From the NCBI GenBank assembly GCA_014904985.1, contig MU129085.1, forward strand, positions 58,626 to 122,625: DNA of 64,000 bases, read 5' to 3'. The number at the start of each line of letters is the position of its first letter. Within the stretch, counting starts at the first letter, position 1. The position numbers and the translations under genes were made by a program. The DNA comes from Hydnum rufescens UP504. Lineage: Eukaryota > Basidiomycota > Agaricomycetes > Cantharellales > Hydnaceae. This document shows, piece by piece, positions 12,479 through 23,700 of this stretch. The notes below the pieces were generated by a model. The model searched no databases and had not been told where the DNA came from. It was given only the letters and a program-made list of their open reading frames with translations.

Positions 12479-13085
12479 GATAATATATCGGGAGGAAGAA
12501 AGTGATCCCGGGGCTCCAGAATAATTGTCCCTAGGAAATATTTGATTGCGCAGAATGCAGATGAGGTGGGCTGAAGGTCAGTGATGAGTGCATCCGACCC
12601 GCCGGCAATTCAATCGCATCGGTTATCCCCAATATGGGAGCACCGGGATGCGGGACATCCTCGGACCTTTCTCTCCCAGATACGCAGTTTCTTGTTTTCT
12701 TTTTGCACCCCCCTTTAGGCGATGGGCCGCACTGGCCCCTTGCACTAATTTTTCGCGTCCTTTCGCTCCTCATTTCCTTTTGTTAAAGGCTGAGGTTAGC
12801 CCATCTGTGGTCTCTTGAGTAGTATGGGAAGGCTCACCTGGCCCGTATATACACCTTGTGTCTAAGTACTGTTAGTATATCCGAATCTAAGTTCCTTTTG
12901 TTAACGGCTGAGCCCTGTCTAGTATAAGTCCGAAGGCCTTCAATGTAATAACGACTGCTCATTCTCGAGAAGCGAGAGCGATAGGGGACATAATTGCTCG
13001 TGAGAGCAGGGACGAGAATGCAGATAGACTTCGAAATTTAGAAAACACGAGGAGTGTGGATCACGTGCCACTGCACTCTCAGGCT
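12479..13085. promoter_or_regulatory. Divergent intergenic region between the two MFS genes
   Basis: This 600-bp gap separates the two head-to-head transporter genes and should carry both promoters. A near-identical motif CCTTTTGTTAA(A/C)GGCTGAG occurs at about 12776 and 12894, each followed by a stretch with TATA-like words (GTATATACACC at 12845, GTATATCC at 12873). I cannot assign a regulator. Confidence 0.4.
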
Positions 13086-15172
13086 ATGAGCCGCATTGAG
13101 CGGTTCTCCTCAGTAGAAGGTCCCCAACCGATATCGAAGTGGAGCATGTCACCCTTCTCCACTCAACTTTCCCTCGAATCTCTTCCCTCACTGAGGAAGA
13201 CCGCTCCTTATTGGAACGGAGTCTTGTTGCCAGCCTTGACTTGCGACTCATGCCATTGCTCATCTTATTCTTCATCTTGAACTTCTTGGATCGCGTCAGT
13301 AACTTCCTTTTCCAATTACCCGTGTGTTTCCATTGTATGAACCCAGAATGTTACAGCAAAACATAGCCTCGGCTCGACTAGCCAACATCGAGAGAGACCT
13401 CTCTCTCGTTGGAACACAGTATCAAACATGGTGGGCCCACTTCGACGCAAAACTTTCTCCTTACAGGGCTCATCAAGCCCATTAGCGTTTCTATTTTGTT
13501 TGTAGGCTATAGTGAGTATGATAATCAATATCATATCTGGGGTCCTATAGCTTCTCCTCCCAGTTATAATGCAGGTTCCGTCAAATCTTATATTGGGCCA
13601 AATTAAGCGACCAGGATGGTATCTATGCGGATGCATGGCTGCTTGGGGGACTATCTCCGCGTGCACAGGGGCCGTGCAAAATTTCCATGGCTTGCTGGTC
13701 TGTCGTTTTCTCCTGGGGTTTTTCGAGAGTGCATTTTTTCCGGGTGCAATAGTAAGTCCCATGAGCTCTCTTCGTCACTTGATATGATAGCCGTCTCACA
13801 ACGGAAACCGTCCCTCGCAGTATTATATTTCTGCTTGGTACACGAAACGAGAATTGGCCCTTCGTACTGCGTGTGTATTTTCTCCTATATATAATACTAT
13901 TTTATCTGAGTGATATCCCAGCATCTTTTACGCCGGCAGTCAACTGGGTAATGCATTTGGTGGTCTCATCGCAATCGGTATTTTGAACCTCGACGGACAT
14001 CTGGGGATTGCGGGATGGAGATGGCTCTTCCTGAGTACACTTCTTTGCACGTATGATAAGCATGGCCCGTTTGATCTGATCGATTCATGCAGTTGAAGGC
14101 TCGGCCACCGTTATCGTTGCTGGTTTGGGTGCGCTTGTCCTTCCTGGACTTCCTTCCTCCGATACACACCTCACACCCGAAGAGCGAGATCTAGCCGTCT
14201 GGCGGCTACGGGAGGACTTCGGTGATGCTCACTTCACCCCGAGTACATCCCGTTTGGATGGTTTCAGACTTGCTGTCTGTGACCCGAAGACGTGGTTTCT
14301 GTGTGCGATCTTGTTCTTTACGTGTGAGCTGTGAGGATTTGTGTATGATGGCCAAGGGCCTGATGTCGTCGTGCGGATTCTATCAAGTCGTGGCTGCGGC
14401 CGTCACGAATTTTTTCCCATGTAAGTTCGCTCGGTTGTTCGTATTCACACTCATATCGATTTTCGTAACCCTAAAGCTGTCGTCAACACACTGGGATATT
14501 CACGAAACATCACCTTGCTGCTCACGGCACCGCCTTACCTCTTATGCTGCGCTGTTACGATGCTGAACGGGATGCACGCAGATAGGACTGGGGATAGGTG
14601 ACGTCCAAAAATGTTCGATGCATATTCTGTATTATTATTACTGACGACTTGGCCCCCTTTCTCTTCTAAGGTTCTACCATATTACCATCCCATTATTGAT
14701 CACGGTGGGGGCCAACATCCTTGCAGCCACTACGACTGGGATCGCGGCACGATATGTGGCTATGATGTTGATGCCATCGTCTTTCTATTCGGCTAGCACA
14801 GTGACTCTTGCCTGGATATCTGTAAGGGCACTTCTCCTGTCTCCTGGATTGATATTGCGGAAGGCGGTTGAGAGCCTTTGTGTTAGCAAATTATAAACCA
14901 ACCTGCAATGAAGAGAGCGGCTGCAATAGCCTTGATTAATGCGATTTCAAACACGGTGAGTGCTCGACCATGGATCGATGATTCTCCCGCGCACTGAGCG
15001 GAGGCTAAGTGAGATTTCGCAGTCAAATATTTGGACATCCTACCTTTATATTGGACCACCTCGCTATCTGCTGGCCCTCAGTGTGAACGGCATTGCGGCG
15101 ACTATAGCCATGATGGCCGCGGTTGGCCTCCGCAGATATCTTGCTCATGAGGATAAACGGATCGCTCTTTGA
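13086..15172 (+). CDS. MFS transporter 2, allantoate-permease (Dal5/ACS) type
   Basis: At least eight exons give a 12-helix carrier of the anion:cation symporter family. In order: LTEEDRSLLERSLVASLDLRLMP..FILNFLDR (about 13186-13293), QNIASARLANIERDLSLVGTQYQT, ILFVGYILMQVPSNLILG (about 13496-13600), WYLCGCMAAWGTISACTGAVQNFHGLL, AFFPGAI, YAGQLGNAFGGLIAIGILN, LTPEERDLAVWRLREDFGDAH, VNTLGYSRNITLLLTAPPYL and a final helix ending HEDKRIAL with TGA at 15170-15172. The start is unclear: ATG at 13086 is in another frame from LTEEDRS, so a short 5' intron or an indel is needed. MFS 1 is its divergent paralogue. A lactonase follows 270 bp downstream, which suggests uptake of an organic acid or lactone and its hydrolysis, as inference only. 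Confidence 0.75.
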
Positions 15173-15444
15173 AGCTCGGTTTTCTTAGAGAGGGGCGGCC
15201 TGTCGTGAATCTATATATCACGGCGAATGAGACTACTTGGGTGTGAACGTGACCATCAAGGAGCCAGTTACATAGTTCTTGGAGGGGAGAGAACTAACTA
15301 CACTGTACATGTTATGCATCGGCTTACCTGCCGCGGTTTTCACGATGCGGAATTTGTCCCGATTTTACACATCCGAGTTCAACCTCATTTGATGCCTTTA
15401 ATTGCCTCATATATACAGTTAGAAAGCAAGACCACTCTTGAGCT
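15173..15444. promoter_or_regulatory. Gap between MFS 2 and the lactonase
   Basis: A 270-bp spacer downstream of MFS 2 and upstream of the lactonase start. It is the likely terminator of the first and promoter of the second gene. No defined motif is evident apart from an AT-rich patch (CTATATATCACGG, about 15211). Confidence 0.35.
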
Positions 15445-16846
15445 ATGAAGATCACGACTATGTGGAATAACCCCATTACCCTTCTTGGCGGGACGTATAC
15501 AGCATTCATCAACACCTATAGCTTTGTTCCAAATGGACCTCTGTCCACCTTGTCCCTTGTCGGCCAGAGTCCTGGCCCTAGTTCCACTTGGATCTCCCTG
15601 CATCCTAAAAATCGCTCGTTACTCTTGTGAGCACTTTTTCTTCTGCACGAAGACTATGGGTCTCAAAGGTGCCTTTGTGTTACGTTCTAGTTCGACGGTT
15701 GAAACAGGGCCTGGCTCGGTCGCGTCCTTCATCATCGGTTCGGACGGGCTTGTCAGGCAGATCGACCGAACACCCTCCTTTGGAAATTCGCCAGCTTACT
15801 TGGCAATAGTGAACGATGGAAAGGAAGTCATTGCTCCTAACGTACGTCGTTCTCTTTCCGCGTCCGATCAGATACTCACGCGTTTTTCCTTCTTTTTTTT
15901 TGCGCTCCACCATGCTGATCGTTCCATTATGATATATGTAGTATTCTAGCGCAAATGTCGCGTCACACATTCTGGGAGAGGACCAAGCCTATTTCGTGTC
16001 CAGGAGTAATTTGGTCACGTTTAATGGTTCTGGCCCTAATCGAGCACGTCAGGCCTCATCGCATCCTCACGAGGTATTTTCTTCCCTTTCCTTTCTCGTC
16101 TTCGTGAACTAACATCACCACCCCCCACATTAAATATGTACATAGGCTGTGCAGTATGGCAACGAAGTCTTCATCCCTGACCTCGGGGCCGACAAAGTGT
16201 GGCGCCTTGAGAAAGATGGCGGAAAGTGGTCTGTGAAGGGATTCATTCAGCAGCCTCTGGGATCTGGTCCTCGTCATATAGTCCCACTCAGTAAGTGCGC
16301 CCATACATTTAGTCCGAGACTGCCGATTGTTGCCTTATTTTTTTCTTCTGCACAGAGGGCAAATTGTACACTATTCATGAAATGAGCAACACCGTGACCG
16401 AACAAGTGATCCCACCCCTCGACGGCAGAGGGCCCCAAAGCTCCTCGCGAATATCTCTACTCTTCCGCCAACTGTCCCTCCCGGCAGTCTCCACAACGCA
16501 GCAGAGCTCTTCGTCTCCCCGCCCTCGACACGTTACCCAACGCCCTACCTCTACGCGTCCAATCGGAATGTCTCGCCCCTCCCGCGCAGACTGACCCGCT
16601 CGGGGACACCATCGCCATCTTCGCACTCGAACCCAAGCTGCATCTCGTCAGGCACGTCCACACAGGCTTGCAGCAGCTCCGGGGCGTGAGCCTCGGAGGC
16701 GAGGATGGCCAGTACGTTGCCGCGGCGGGGCTTGCAGGTGGAGGCATCGCGGTGTTCGAGCGCGTGGATGGGGGTGCGGATCTGAAACTCCTGGCGCGCT
16801 ATGATGGAGTGGGCTCGGAGAAAGTCTCTAGCTTTGTATGGACTTA
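15445..16846 (+). pseudogene. Lactonase family protein (7-bladed beta-propeller), copy 2
   Basis: The frame from ATG at 15445 (MKITTMWNNPITLLGGTYTA) reads into LVGQSPGPSSTWISLHPKNRS. Exon 2 carries SVASFIIGSDG and GNSPAYLAIVNDGKEVIAPN, exon 3 (from about 15943) carries FNGSGPNRARQASSHPHE, exon 4 (from 16147) has VFIPDLGADKVWRLEKDG and GSGPRHIVPL, and the last exon starts GKLYTIHEMSNTVTEQVIPPL. Introns are about 50-100 bp with GT-AG ends. The His and Asp positions (PHPH, PDLGAD, GPRHI) match the fungal lactonase / 3-carboxy-cis,cis-muconate lactonizing enzyme propeller, a cytosolic enzyme of lactone turnover. Two frame changes near 16436 and 16580 are needed to reach the conserved end (HVHTGLQQLRGV, FERVDGGADLKLLARYDGV, stop 16844-16846). 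It is therefore either a recent pseudogene or has consensus errors. Confidence 0.75.
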
Positions 16847-17008
16847 GACCAGACGTTATGATAGTAAGAACCCTCGAACACGAATTGTTGGAATTTGACT
16901 GAATGAATTCTTTACGCGCCGGCCGTTCTTCTCGCCAGAAGGCACATATACGATCTTCCGCAAGTCTGGCGAGCATGCATTCTCGTATGAGCGCATCTTA
17001 CATCCTCG

Positions 17009-17262
17009 CTTGGGCTTCTCTACCGGTATGCACCACATCTATAGGTAATTTCTCCCAAATTATAATTGATTTGTGACTCCTAGTCAATATGCCATGGGTA
17101 ATTTGACATGCAAGAGCATAATGTGTCCTGCTTGGGCTTCTCTACCCGGGTATGCACCACGATCCTATAGGTAAATTTCTCCCATTTCTCCCAAATTATA
17201 ATTGATTTGTGACCTCCTAGTCAAATATGCCATGGGGGTAATTTGACATGCAAGAGCCATAA
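17009..17262 (+). repeat. Short tandem duplication at the 5' end of proteasome copy 2
   Basis: A segment of roughly 125 bp (exon end GGGCTTCTCTACC, the GTATGCACCA...TGATTTGTGAC intron and the start of the next exon) occurs twice in a row, at about 17009-17130 and 17131-17262. Copy 1 at 745 has only one unit, so the duplication is specific to this copy. Confidence 0.75.
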
Positions 17263-17711
17263 TGGGTGTCCTGGAAAAGGATGGTGTCGTTCTGGCAGCA
17301 GAAAAAAAAGTACCGGGAAATTGTTAGATCTTTCTTCTAAATAAGTAGGCCAAGCACTTTTTCCTCCAGACCCACTGAAACCCGTTCTCTGTCCAGTAAT
17401 GTTGTGGCCGGCATGGCAGGTCTCACTGCAGATGCCAACTCTCTCATCAATTATGCACAACAAGCTGCTCACAGGCATCTTTTCTCTTTCAATGAAGATA
17501 TCCCCATAGAACCTTCCTTAACAGTTGTGCGATTTGAAGCTGGGCTACACTCAATATGGGGGTCAGTCATTCATGCCCGCTTCCATACCAATTCCGCCTT
17601 CTCACTTTGCTTTGCACATCCCTTCATCCACCCCTAGGTCTTTGTCCATTTGGCTTATCACTCTTATATGCAGGCTACGATCCACACTACCACTTCCAGC
17701 TGCAACCCTCA

Positions 17712-18076
17712 TCAGGGAAACTGACACATGCTCTGGAGGCTCCAGAGCAGCCTATGTGGTCCAGTTAAAACTGGTGCATGGGATTTGGCTGATTTTTTGC
17801 ATGGTTGTAGATATATACTATGTAGAATATCTTCCAGGACTGCAAGTCATTCTATGATCTCCTTCACCAGCTACATGCATTTTTTCATGACAATTTTTAA
17901 TTTTGATCTTGATGTCAAGCTTGCAAAAAAGAAGCTACAGCTTTGATTTTTTCCTTGACTGGTCACAGTATATATCTATGACTGTGCAAAAAATTAGCCA
18001 AATCCCATGCACCAGTTTTAACCAGACCACATAGGCTGCTCTGGAGCCTCCAGAGCATGTGTCAGTTTTCCTGATG
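17712..18076. mobile_element. Inverted-repeat (MITE-like / foldback) insertion in the proteasome fragment
   Basis: About 110 bp at the left end (TCAGGGAAACTGACACATGC..., 17712-17822) reappears as a reverse complement at the right end (about 17962-18076) with only a handful of differences, around a 140-bp AT-rich centre. The insertion splits the codon series CAA CCC TCA | GAT CCA TCA (QPS|DPS), which is continuous in copy 1. Flanking CTCA occurs at 17708-17711 and 18077-18080, consistent with a 4-bp target duplication, although 2 bp (CT) is also possible because the end base is ambiguous. No coding capacity. Superfamily unknown. Confidence 0.75.
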
Positions 18077-18594
18077 CTCAGATCCATCAGGGAATTACAG
18101 TGGGTGGACAGAGACATGCATCAGCATGAACAATGACACAGCACAATGTCTTAAGCAGGAATGCAAGGATGGCTTGTCCATGGAAGAAGCTATCACTCTG
18201 ATGATAAAGATTATGAGCAAGACCACCACACTCAGCAGCAGGAAATGTATGCACTTTGTTGCCCATGATATGATATCCTTTGTCTAACATTTGCATTATG
18301 TTCTTGCTGTTCAGTGGAATTCTCGATTCTCACACTTGGTCCAATGACAAAACAACTGCTTGCAAAGATATACAAGCCAGTGGAGATTGATGCATTGTTG
18401 GCTAAGCATGGGATTGAGAAGATGGCCAGCTGAAACAGTGTCCAATATTTTATTTTATCTTTCCTTTTGTGAAATGAAAGAAGCTCGCTTTTATGGGGTA
18501 TTATGGCTCTGACATTTGTCCTAGTATCTGGGTATAGTGAGTATGTTCACAGCTGATGAAACAAACAAGAAATGAGTAAAACAGTACTTGGTGG

Positions 18595-20734
18595 CAGGCT
18601 GGTCAGCCAATTATCCATGTCTAATTAGATATCATTAGCCTTGCATTTATCTAGTCTAATAAGATACATTTCCATGGGGGCCCTAGGGACCCCTCATGTA
18701 TGATTATCATCCATGCCCATATGCTGAGGGGCCCCCACTCTTGATGTAGGGGCCCCAGGGGCCCCACAGCCATGTTTAAGGCCTAGAAATGGCCTCAGAC
18801 CCTACTCCAAAGGGGCCCCTGCATGTGCAGCAGGGGCCCCTGTGTGCATGGCAGGGCCCCTGTGTGCATGGCAGGGGCCCCTGTGTGCATGGCAGGGGCC
18901 CCTGTGTGTACAGCAGGGGCCCCTGTGCCTATGGCCCAAGTCTCTAAGAGTAGAGTCCCCTTACTTCTTAGAGTTCAATATAGGGACGGACAAACTAGAT
19001 ATTGATATAGTAGTACACCACCTTAGGCAACCCTATTTTTGTACCTAAGTAGACTATGTTTTTCTGGCAGAATTGCCTGTCTAATAGACTGATTTCCACG
19101 TGGGCCCACGTACTCTATGAGACTAGCATGGGCCCACAGTACCCCTGGAAATTTTAGGCCCCATGGGGCCCATGGGCCCATGCCAGAACTTTTTTTTAGG
19201 CACCATGGGGCCATGAAAACTTCCCTGGCTCTCAGCTCTACCACAGAGACCACGGACCATTCATTCCGGTCTCTGTTTTTTTTTTCCAAGTCCACACATC
19301 ATACACTCCATTCCACACTTTTTTTTTTGGGTCCCTGCTAGGCCACCTTGGCTTGCTTTTCCTTGGTTTTCTGTTGGATTCTGGATGTATATATCCCTAT
19401 TATACTTGTACAGTAACTATTACAAAACTTGAATTAAAAAAAAAACAATCAAAAAAAAAAACGCTCCACGACTGGTGCTTTTGAGGCACCAGTCACGCAA
19501 ACGACAAACTGGGGGGGGCAGAGGATACATAGGAGCCCACACACACCAAGCTTGGTGTGTATGGGCTTTGGGGTTCCCGACATTTCTCTTTTCCCGGTTT
19601 TCAGTTAGTAGTCCAGGTTTATACCCGCGGCCACTAAGGCGCCGGCTATTGGGGGTTTCCCCCTCTGTTTTCCCTGGTCCTGGTGATAGGGAGGCTGGGG
19701 GAGGGGTTCGCGGTAGAAAGGTGCGACTGTTGCCCAAACAAAATGGGGCCACTTTTTTTTAAGGCGCCAAGGTCGTAATGGCTCCTATGGCGCATACAGC
19801 ATTGCACTGCCGCTTAGGTAGGCGGGGCATTCATTTCTGGACCCCCATGATCTTCTGTGGCAGGGTGGGCTTGATGTCGGCAGGTTCTACTGGATGGGTT
19901 CAGTGTAATACTTTCACCCCCCACTGCCCATGACACTGGATAATGTGACAAAAAACATCACTACGGCCCTTAGGCTGGCATTGGTTTGTGGGCTATCACG
20001 CCCATACCATCAGGCGGGGGGAAGGGATGAGGAGGGTGGCTGGGGGGTTTGTTGACACTGCAGAGGGCGGGTTCGACTGGGGGACACTGTAATGAGGGAT
20101 CTTTGTGTTACGCTAAACAAAAATTCAAGAAGTCACGGCAAAAGACGCCATAGGCTGCTCTTTTGCACGAAGGTATCTATATTTCCGAGTACTTCTTCAC
20201 AATGACCTTTATCACCCACACCCCAGTTCTATACCGTGGGCGTGTGGCTGGCTTTGTCCTGGGGCCATCCTCCTGTTGTTTGCGCGCGCCGCAGTAGGAA
20301 GATGCAAGACCGCAGTTTCGCGGCTCACTGAATCTCATCGACTCAAACTCGGAAAGGTTTGCCCAGACCGCTGGAACGCGAGTGGGCGCTTCGTCTGAAT
20401 CTCTTTGCACAATAATTCAGGATACCATATTCTGGGCAAAACGAATATCATAATTTCAGCCAATTCTGATGCAGCAGTTATGTGACGTAACTAAGAAGCG
20501 ACAGAACTTAACATTGACAAATCAATTTCCTCTCCCCCCCACACGCACAAAATCACTGGACTTGGAACTTTACATGGGAGGGGGCCCACTATACATGGAT
20601 GGAAAGTCACTATGCCAACAATCAGGCAATCATCCCGCCTTTTTAGTACTCTAGAAACTCAGTGAGCATCCAGTGGGAAACTAGTGGAGGATTGCCAGTC
20701 TGAAAAACCCAAATTTTAGCGGTGCTTCAGTCTG
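18595..20734. repeat. Unclassified repeat-like region with GC palindromes
   Basis: It begins exactly where the proteasome duplication stops. It holds many GGGGCCCC / GGGCCC palindromes, a 21-bp tandem repeat, A- and T-homopolymers near 19280, 19320 and 19435-19460, and a hairpin GACTGGTGC/GCACCAGTC at 19468-19492. No open frame resembles a known protein. It could be a solo LTR or a non-autonomous element, but I find no matching terminal repeats. 20000-20700 shows nothing I can name. Confidence 0.45.
18825..18930 (+). repeat. 21-bp tandem repeat with CAGGGGCCCCTG palindromic core
   Basis: Five consecutive units of the form TGTGCATGGCAGGGGCCCCTG with small variations (one unit 20 bp). Each unit carries a 12-bp perfect palindrome, so the array could form a row of hairpins. 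Confidence 0.85.
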
Positions 20735-23700
20735 GAAAATTTGGCAGCGCCGTACTGGGGCACCTCACGGCGCCGATTTTCGGCAACCTCTCCTTAGGTG
20801 ACTTCGGTCTGTGGGCGATGTCCCAACCTAACGAGAAGGTACGGACTCGAATGTGTACCTTATGGTGGAAGTACATCAGTAATGGTTCAACTACAATACC
20901 GAGTGTAGCTACACAACCTGAAGTGTAGCACCACCCGGGGGTCGGGCGGAGCGCCCGGAGCTAGGGTAAGGTGTTGCCTACATTATTTGAATTAGGACTA
21001 TTAGGTGGGCGAAGCTACAGTTCTGTTGTGTGCCCTCCAGGGTCAGCTGATGTCTACACCACTATCCACGAGGTCTCTCAAATGTGGTAGCTACAGTTGG
21101 TTTCTAGAACCTGATTATTATTCCTTAGTGTGAGGCTACGCGACTCTATGGGGGCATAGTAGTTGACTGAAAGTCAGTGTACCGTACACATACGCGCAGT
21201 TTGCCTTCAGACCAAAAGAATGCATGAGCCTTGGGCCATAAAGGTACGCACTTATTACATACCCATTCCACATACCTACCGTAATGGAAGCATTGAAGAT
21301 GTAATACCTACTAATCTATCTACCGTAATTCATTTTAGACTACTACTATTGATCGTATCAATTATCCGGACCGACCTAATCTCTAGACTTGGCGGCGCGA
21401 CTAACTGGCCCAACCCTCTGGCGCCGGCTTATGCAAAAGAGGGGTCAGCCACCCGCACCGCCCACTCACTAGCAGGGGTGGAAGCGCACAGATACCCCAG
21501 AACACCGCGATGCGTTGCAGCGGACCCCCTTCTCGTGTGCCATGGGGGCAGGCTACGCTGGACCCACGCCAGCCTTAGGCGGCGGCCGGTCTGTTCATGC
21601 GACCTCCCCCAGTGCGCACACAAGCCGGGGGCACACTGGGCAGGTGCACTGGAGGGGTGAGACGGCCCCGCTGGGGAGTGGGAGGGACCTGGGGGGATTC
21701 TATAATGGGAAGATGCAGGGCGCTTAGGGTGAAAAAATCAAGAGGGAGTGCGAAATGAAGAGTAGCCAGAGGGCTGCTCTTCTTTGCACTAATAGTAGGC
21801 TATAAAGAAGATAGCAACATACTCCTACAGGCACCACACCGCCCAGTCTATACTGGGTGGTAGGTGACAGCGTCTGGCTCTCGGTAGGATGGTGGTGGTG
21901 GGTCGCGCGAAGATGAAAACTTTTCGGCAATTGCCGGTAAATTGAACGCTGGGGACTCAACACGAGCTGCCCAAGTTCAGAGAGGCGAGCACCCTGCCTG
22001 CTATGGAACAAAGCCGTAAGAGGCCCGGTAACGCTAAAGATACCCCGACCAGTCGATAAGCACCGGGGTAGGGATTAGGATAACGGAATACTGCATATTG
22101 AACTTTGGATCATTTCTCATGCTACATCCATGGAACTGTGACCGGTCGCTATTGTAGAAAAAGCTGAAAATGCAGAGCAAGTTGGATAAAGTACATTCCA
22201 AACAGCGCGGGGTGGACAGTGACCAGTGTCGTGAAATTTGGTGCAGTATCTCGAGGCTGGAGGATACTTTCGTACAGCAGATACGGTGACGTCCAAGAAG
22301 TTTCGAGCAAGGATTGGTCCAGGGGTTAGTCGGGATAAGTAGGAGGGCAAGCAAGTCTGGACGATTGACTCAATTTATTTCTCGCCTCTTGGGCAGAATA
22401 GCTAGAGCACCCTGTTAAATTGCGGCAAACAATCTAGACAATAATCCATTCGGTCTAACCATCGGCCAACAAATCAGGCCACATCCCATGCACTTTAAGG
22501 GAACTGAACTGCCTTTTCAGGCCAAATAAGAGACCAAGCAAGGCTAGCATCCGGAAGTGTTAAACACGTTCAAAATTACCCCTAAAGTCAGGTGGAATAA
22601 GGCTCCATATCACGCGAGTTCAGTCCCTGACTATATCCCCAAATATAATGAATTGGATGTGCTGAGAGCAGCTGAATTGACGGGGGAGGGGGGCGAAAAG
22701 ATCACAAGTGTGCGAATTACTCAAACATCCGTACGCACGGGGTCGCTTTTCTTTAGTTACCCACTCGAGATTACAGACATATATGGGGAGCTGCTACATA
22801 CAGGATATCAGCCAACATGGACTCCATTCTTAGGCCGGTTACGCACAGGCCTCCCCCCTAAACAACAATTTCCTCCCCAGAGCCTTCCATCCATGCAATT
22901 TCCTTGGAAATGCACACTTAGTTCATCCAAATACATTTATAGCATCCCTCAAATTTTCAGATTCATAACTCCAGTGCCAGAGTCTCCATAATATTTTCAA
23001 GTTTCACTGAAATACACCCTCCAGTTGGGACACTTCTAGAGCTCCAATCACTCTGATTTTTTGTAGGCCACACCTCCTCACTATTTGAGGCTCAGCCCTA
23101 AAATTTCAGCCCATTCTGAGGACTTTTGAAATCTGTCACATGACCAAGATCTTCTCCTCCCCCTGCTTCACTCAGTCCTCTAATTTGTATGGACTTTGTT
23201 GCCATTTGTAGTAGTAGTATGTGACAGTGTATGATTTAAATTTCAAAATATTCCATGCAATATTCATGGAGTTATTCAAGAAACATTCTAGATCAATTCA
23301 ATTTGGGGTCAGAACAGCGGTATTTAGTGGAAATACCGCTGTTCTGACCCCAAATTGAATTGATCTAGAATGTTTCTTGAATAACTCCATGAATATTGCA
23401 TGGAATATTTTGAAATTTAAATCATACACTGTCACATACTACTACTACAAATGGCAACAAAGTCCATACAAATTAGAGGACTGAGTGAAGCAGGGGGAGG
23501 AGAAGATCTTGGTCATGTGACAGATTTCAAAAGTCCTCAGAATGGGCTGAAATTTTAGGGCTGAGCCTCAAATAGTGAGGAGGTGTGGCCTACAAAAAAT
23601 CAGAGTGATTGGAGCTCTGGAAGTGTCCCAACTGGAGGGTGTATTTCAGTGAAACTTGAAAATATTATGGAGACTCTGGCACTGGAGTTATGAATCTGAA

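Larger units (their letters stand above)
16997..18594 (+). pseudogene. 20S proteasome subunit alpha-4 fragment, copy 2
   Basis: Better preserved than copy 1. It has AIMGVLEKDGVVLAAEKKV (about 17251-17312), VVAGMAGLTADANSLINYAQQAAHRHLFSF (split by no intron, 17404 onward), a 1-nt frame slip before LCDLKLGYTQYG, a proper GTCAGT...CCCTAG intron (about 17560-17635), then GLCPFGLSLLYAGYDPHYHF and QLQPS interrupted by a 365-bp insertion, continuing SDPSGNYSGW, SMEEAITLMIKIMSKT and the C-terminus KPVEIDALLAKHGIEKMAS with TGA at 18431-18433. The 5' breakpoint has the same sequence as in copy 1 (CATCTTACATCCTCGCT), and similarity ends at 18594. The first exon is missing, so it cannot encode a complete subunit of the 20S core. 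Confidence 0.82.

Noticed and set aside
745..18594. Proteasome fragments as retro-processed pseudogenes
   Set aside because: Introns are retained at the expected places, so they arose by DNA duplication.
18825..18930. CRISPR-like array
   Set aside because: Units are head-to-tail with no unique spacers, and the host is a fungus.
18595..19450. Solo LTR of a retrotransposon
   Set aside because: TATA-like and poly-A-like words are present, but I found no terminal TG...CA pair, target duplication or second LTR.
22557..22991. 144-codon frame in the palindrome left arm
   Set aside because: The matching part of the right arm does not keep the frame; the sequence looks non-coding and noisy.
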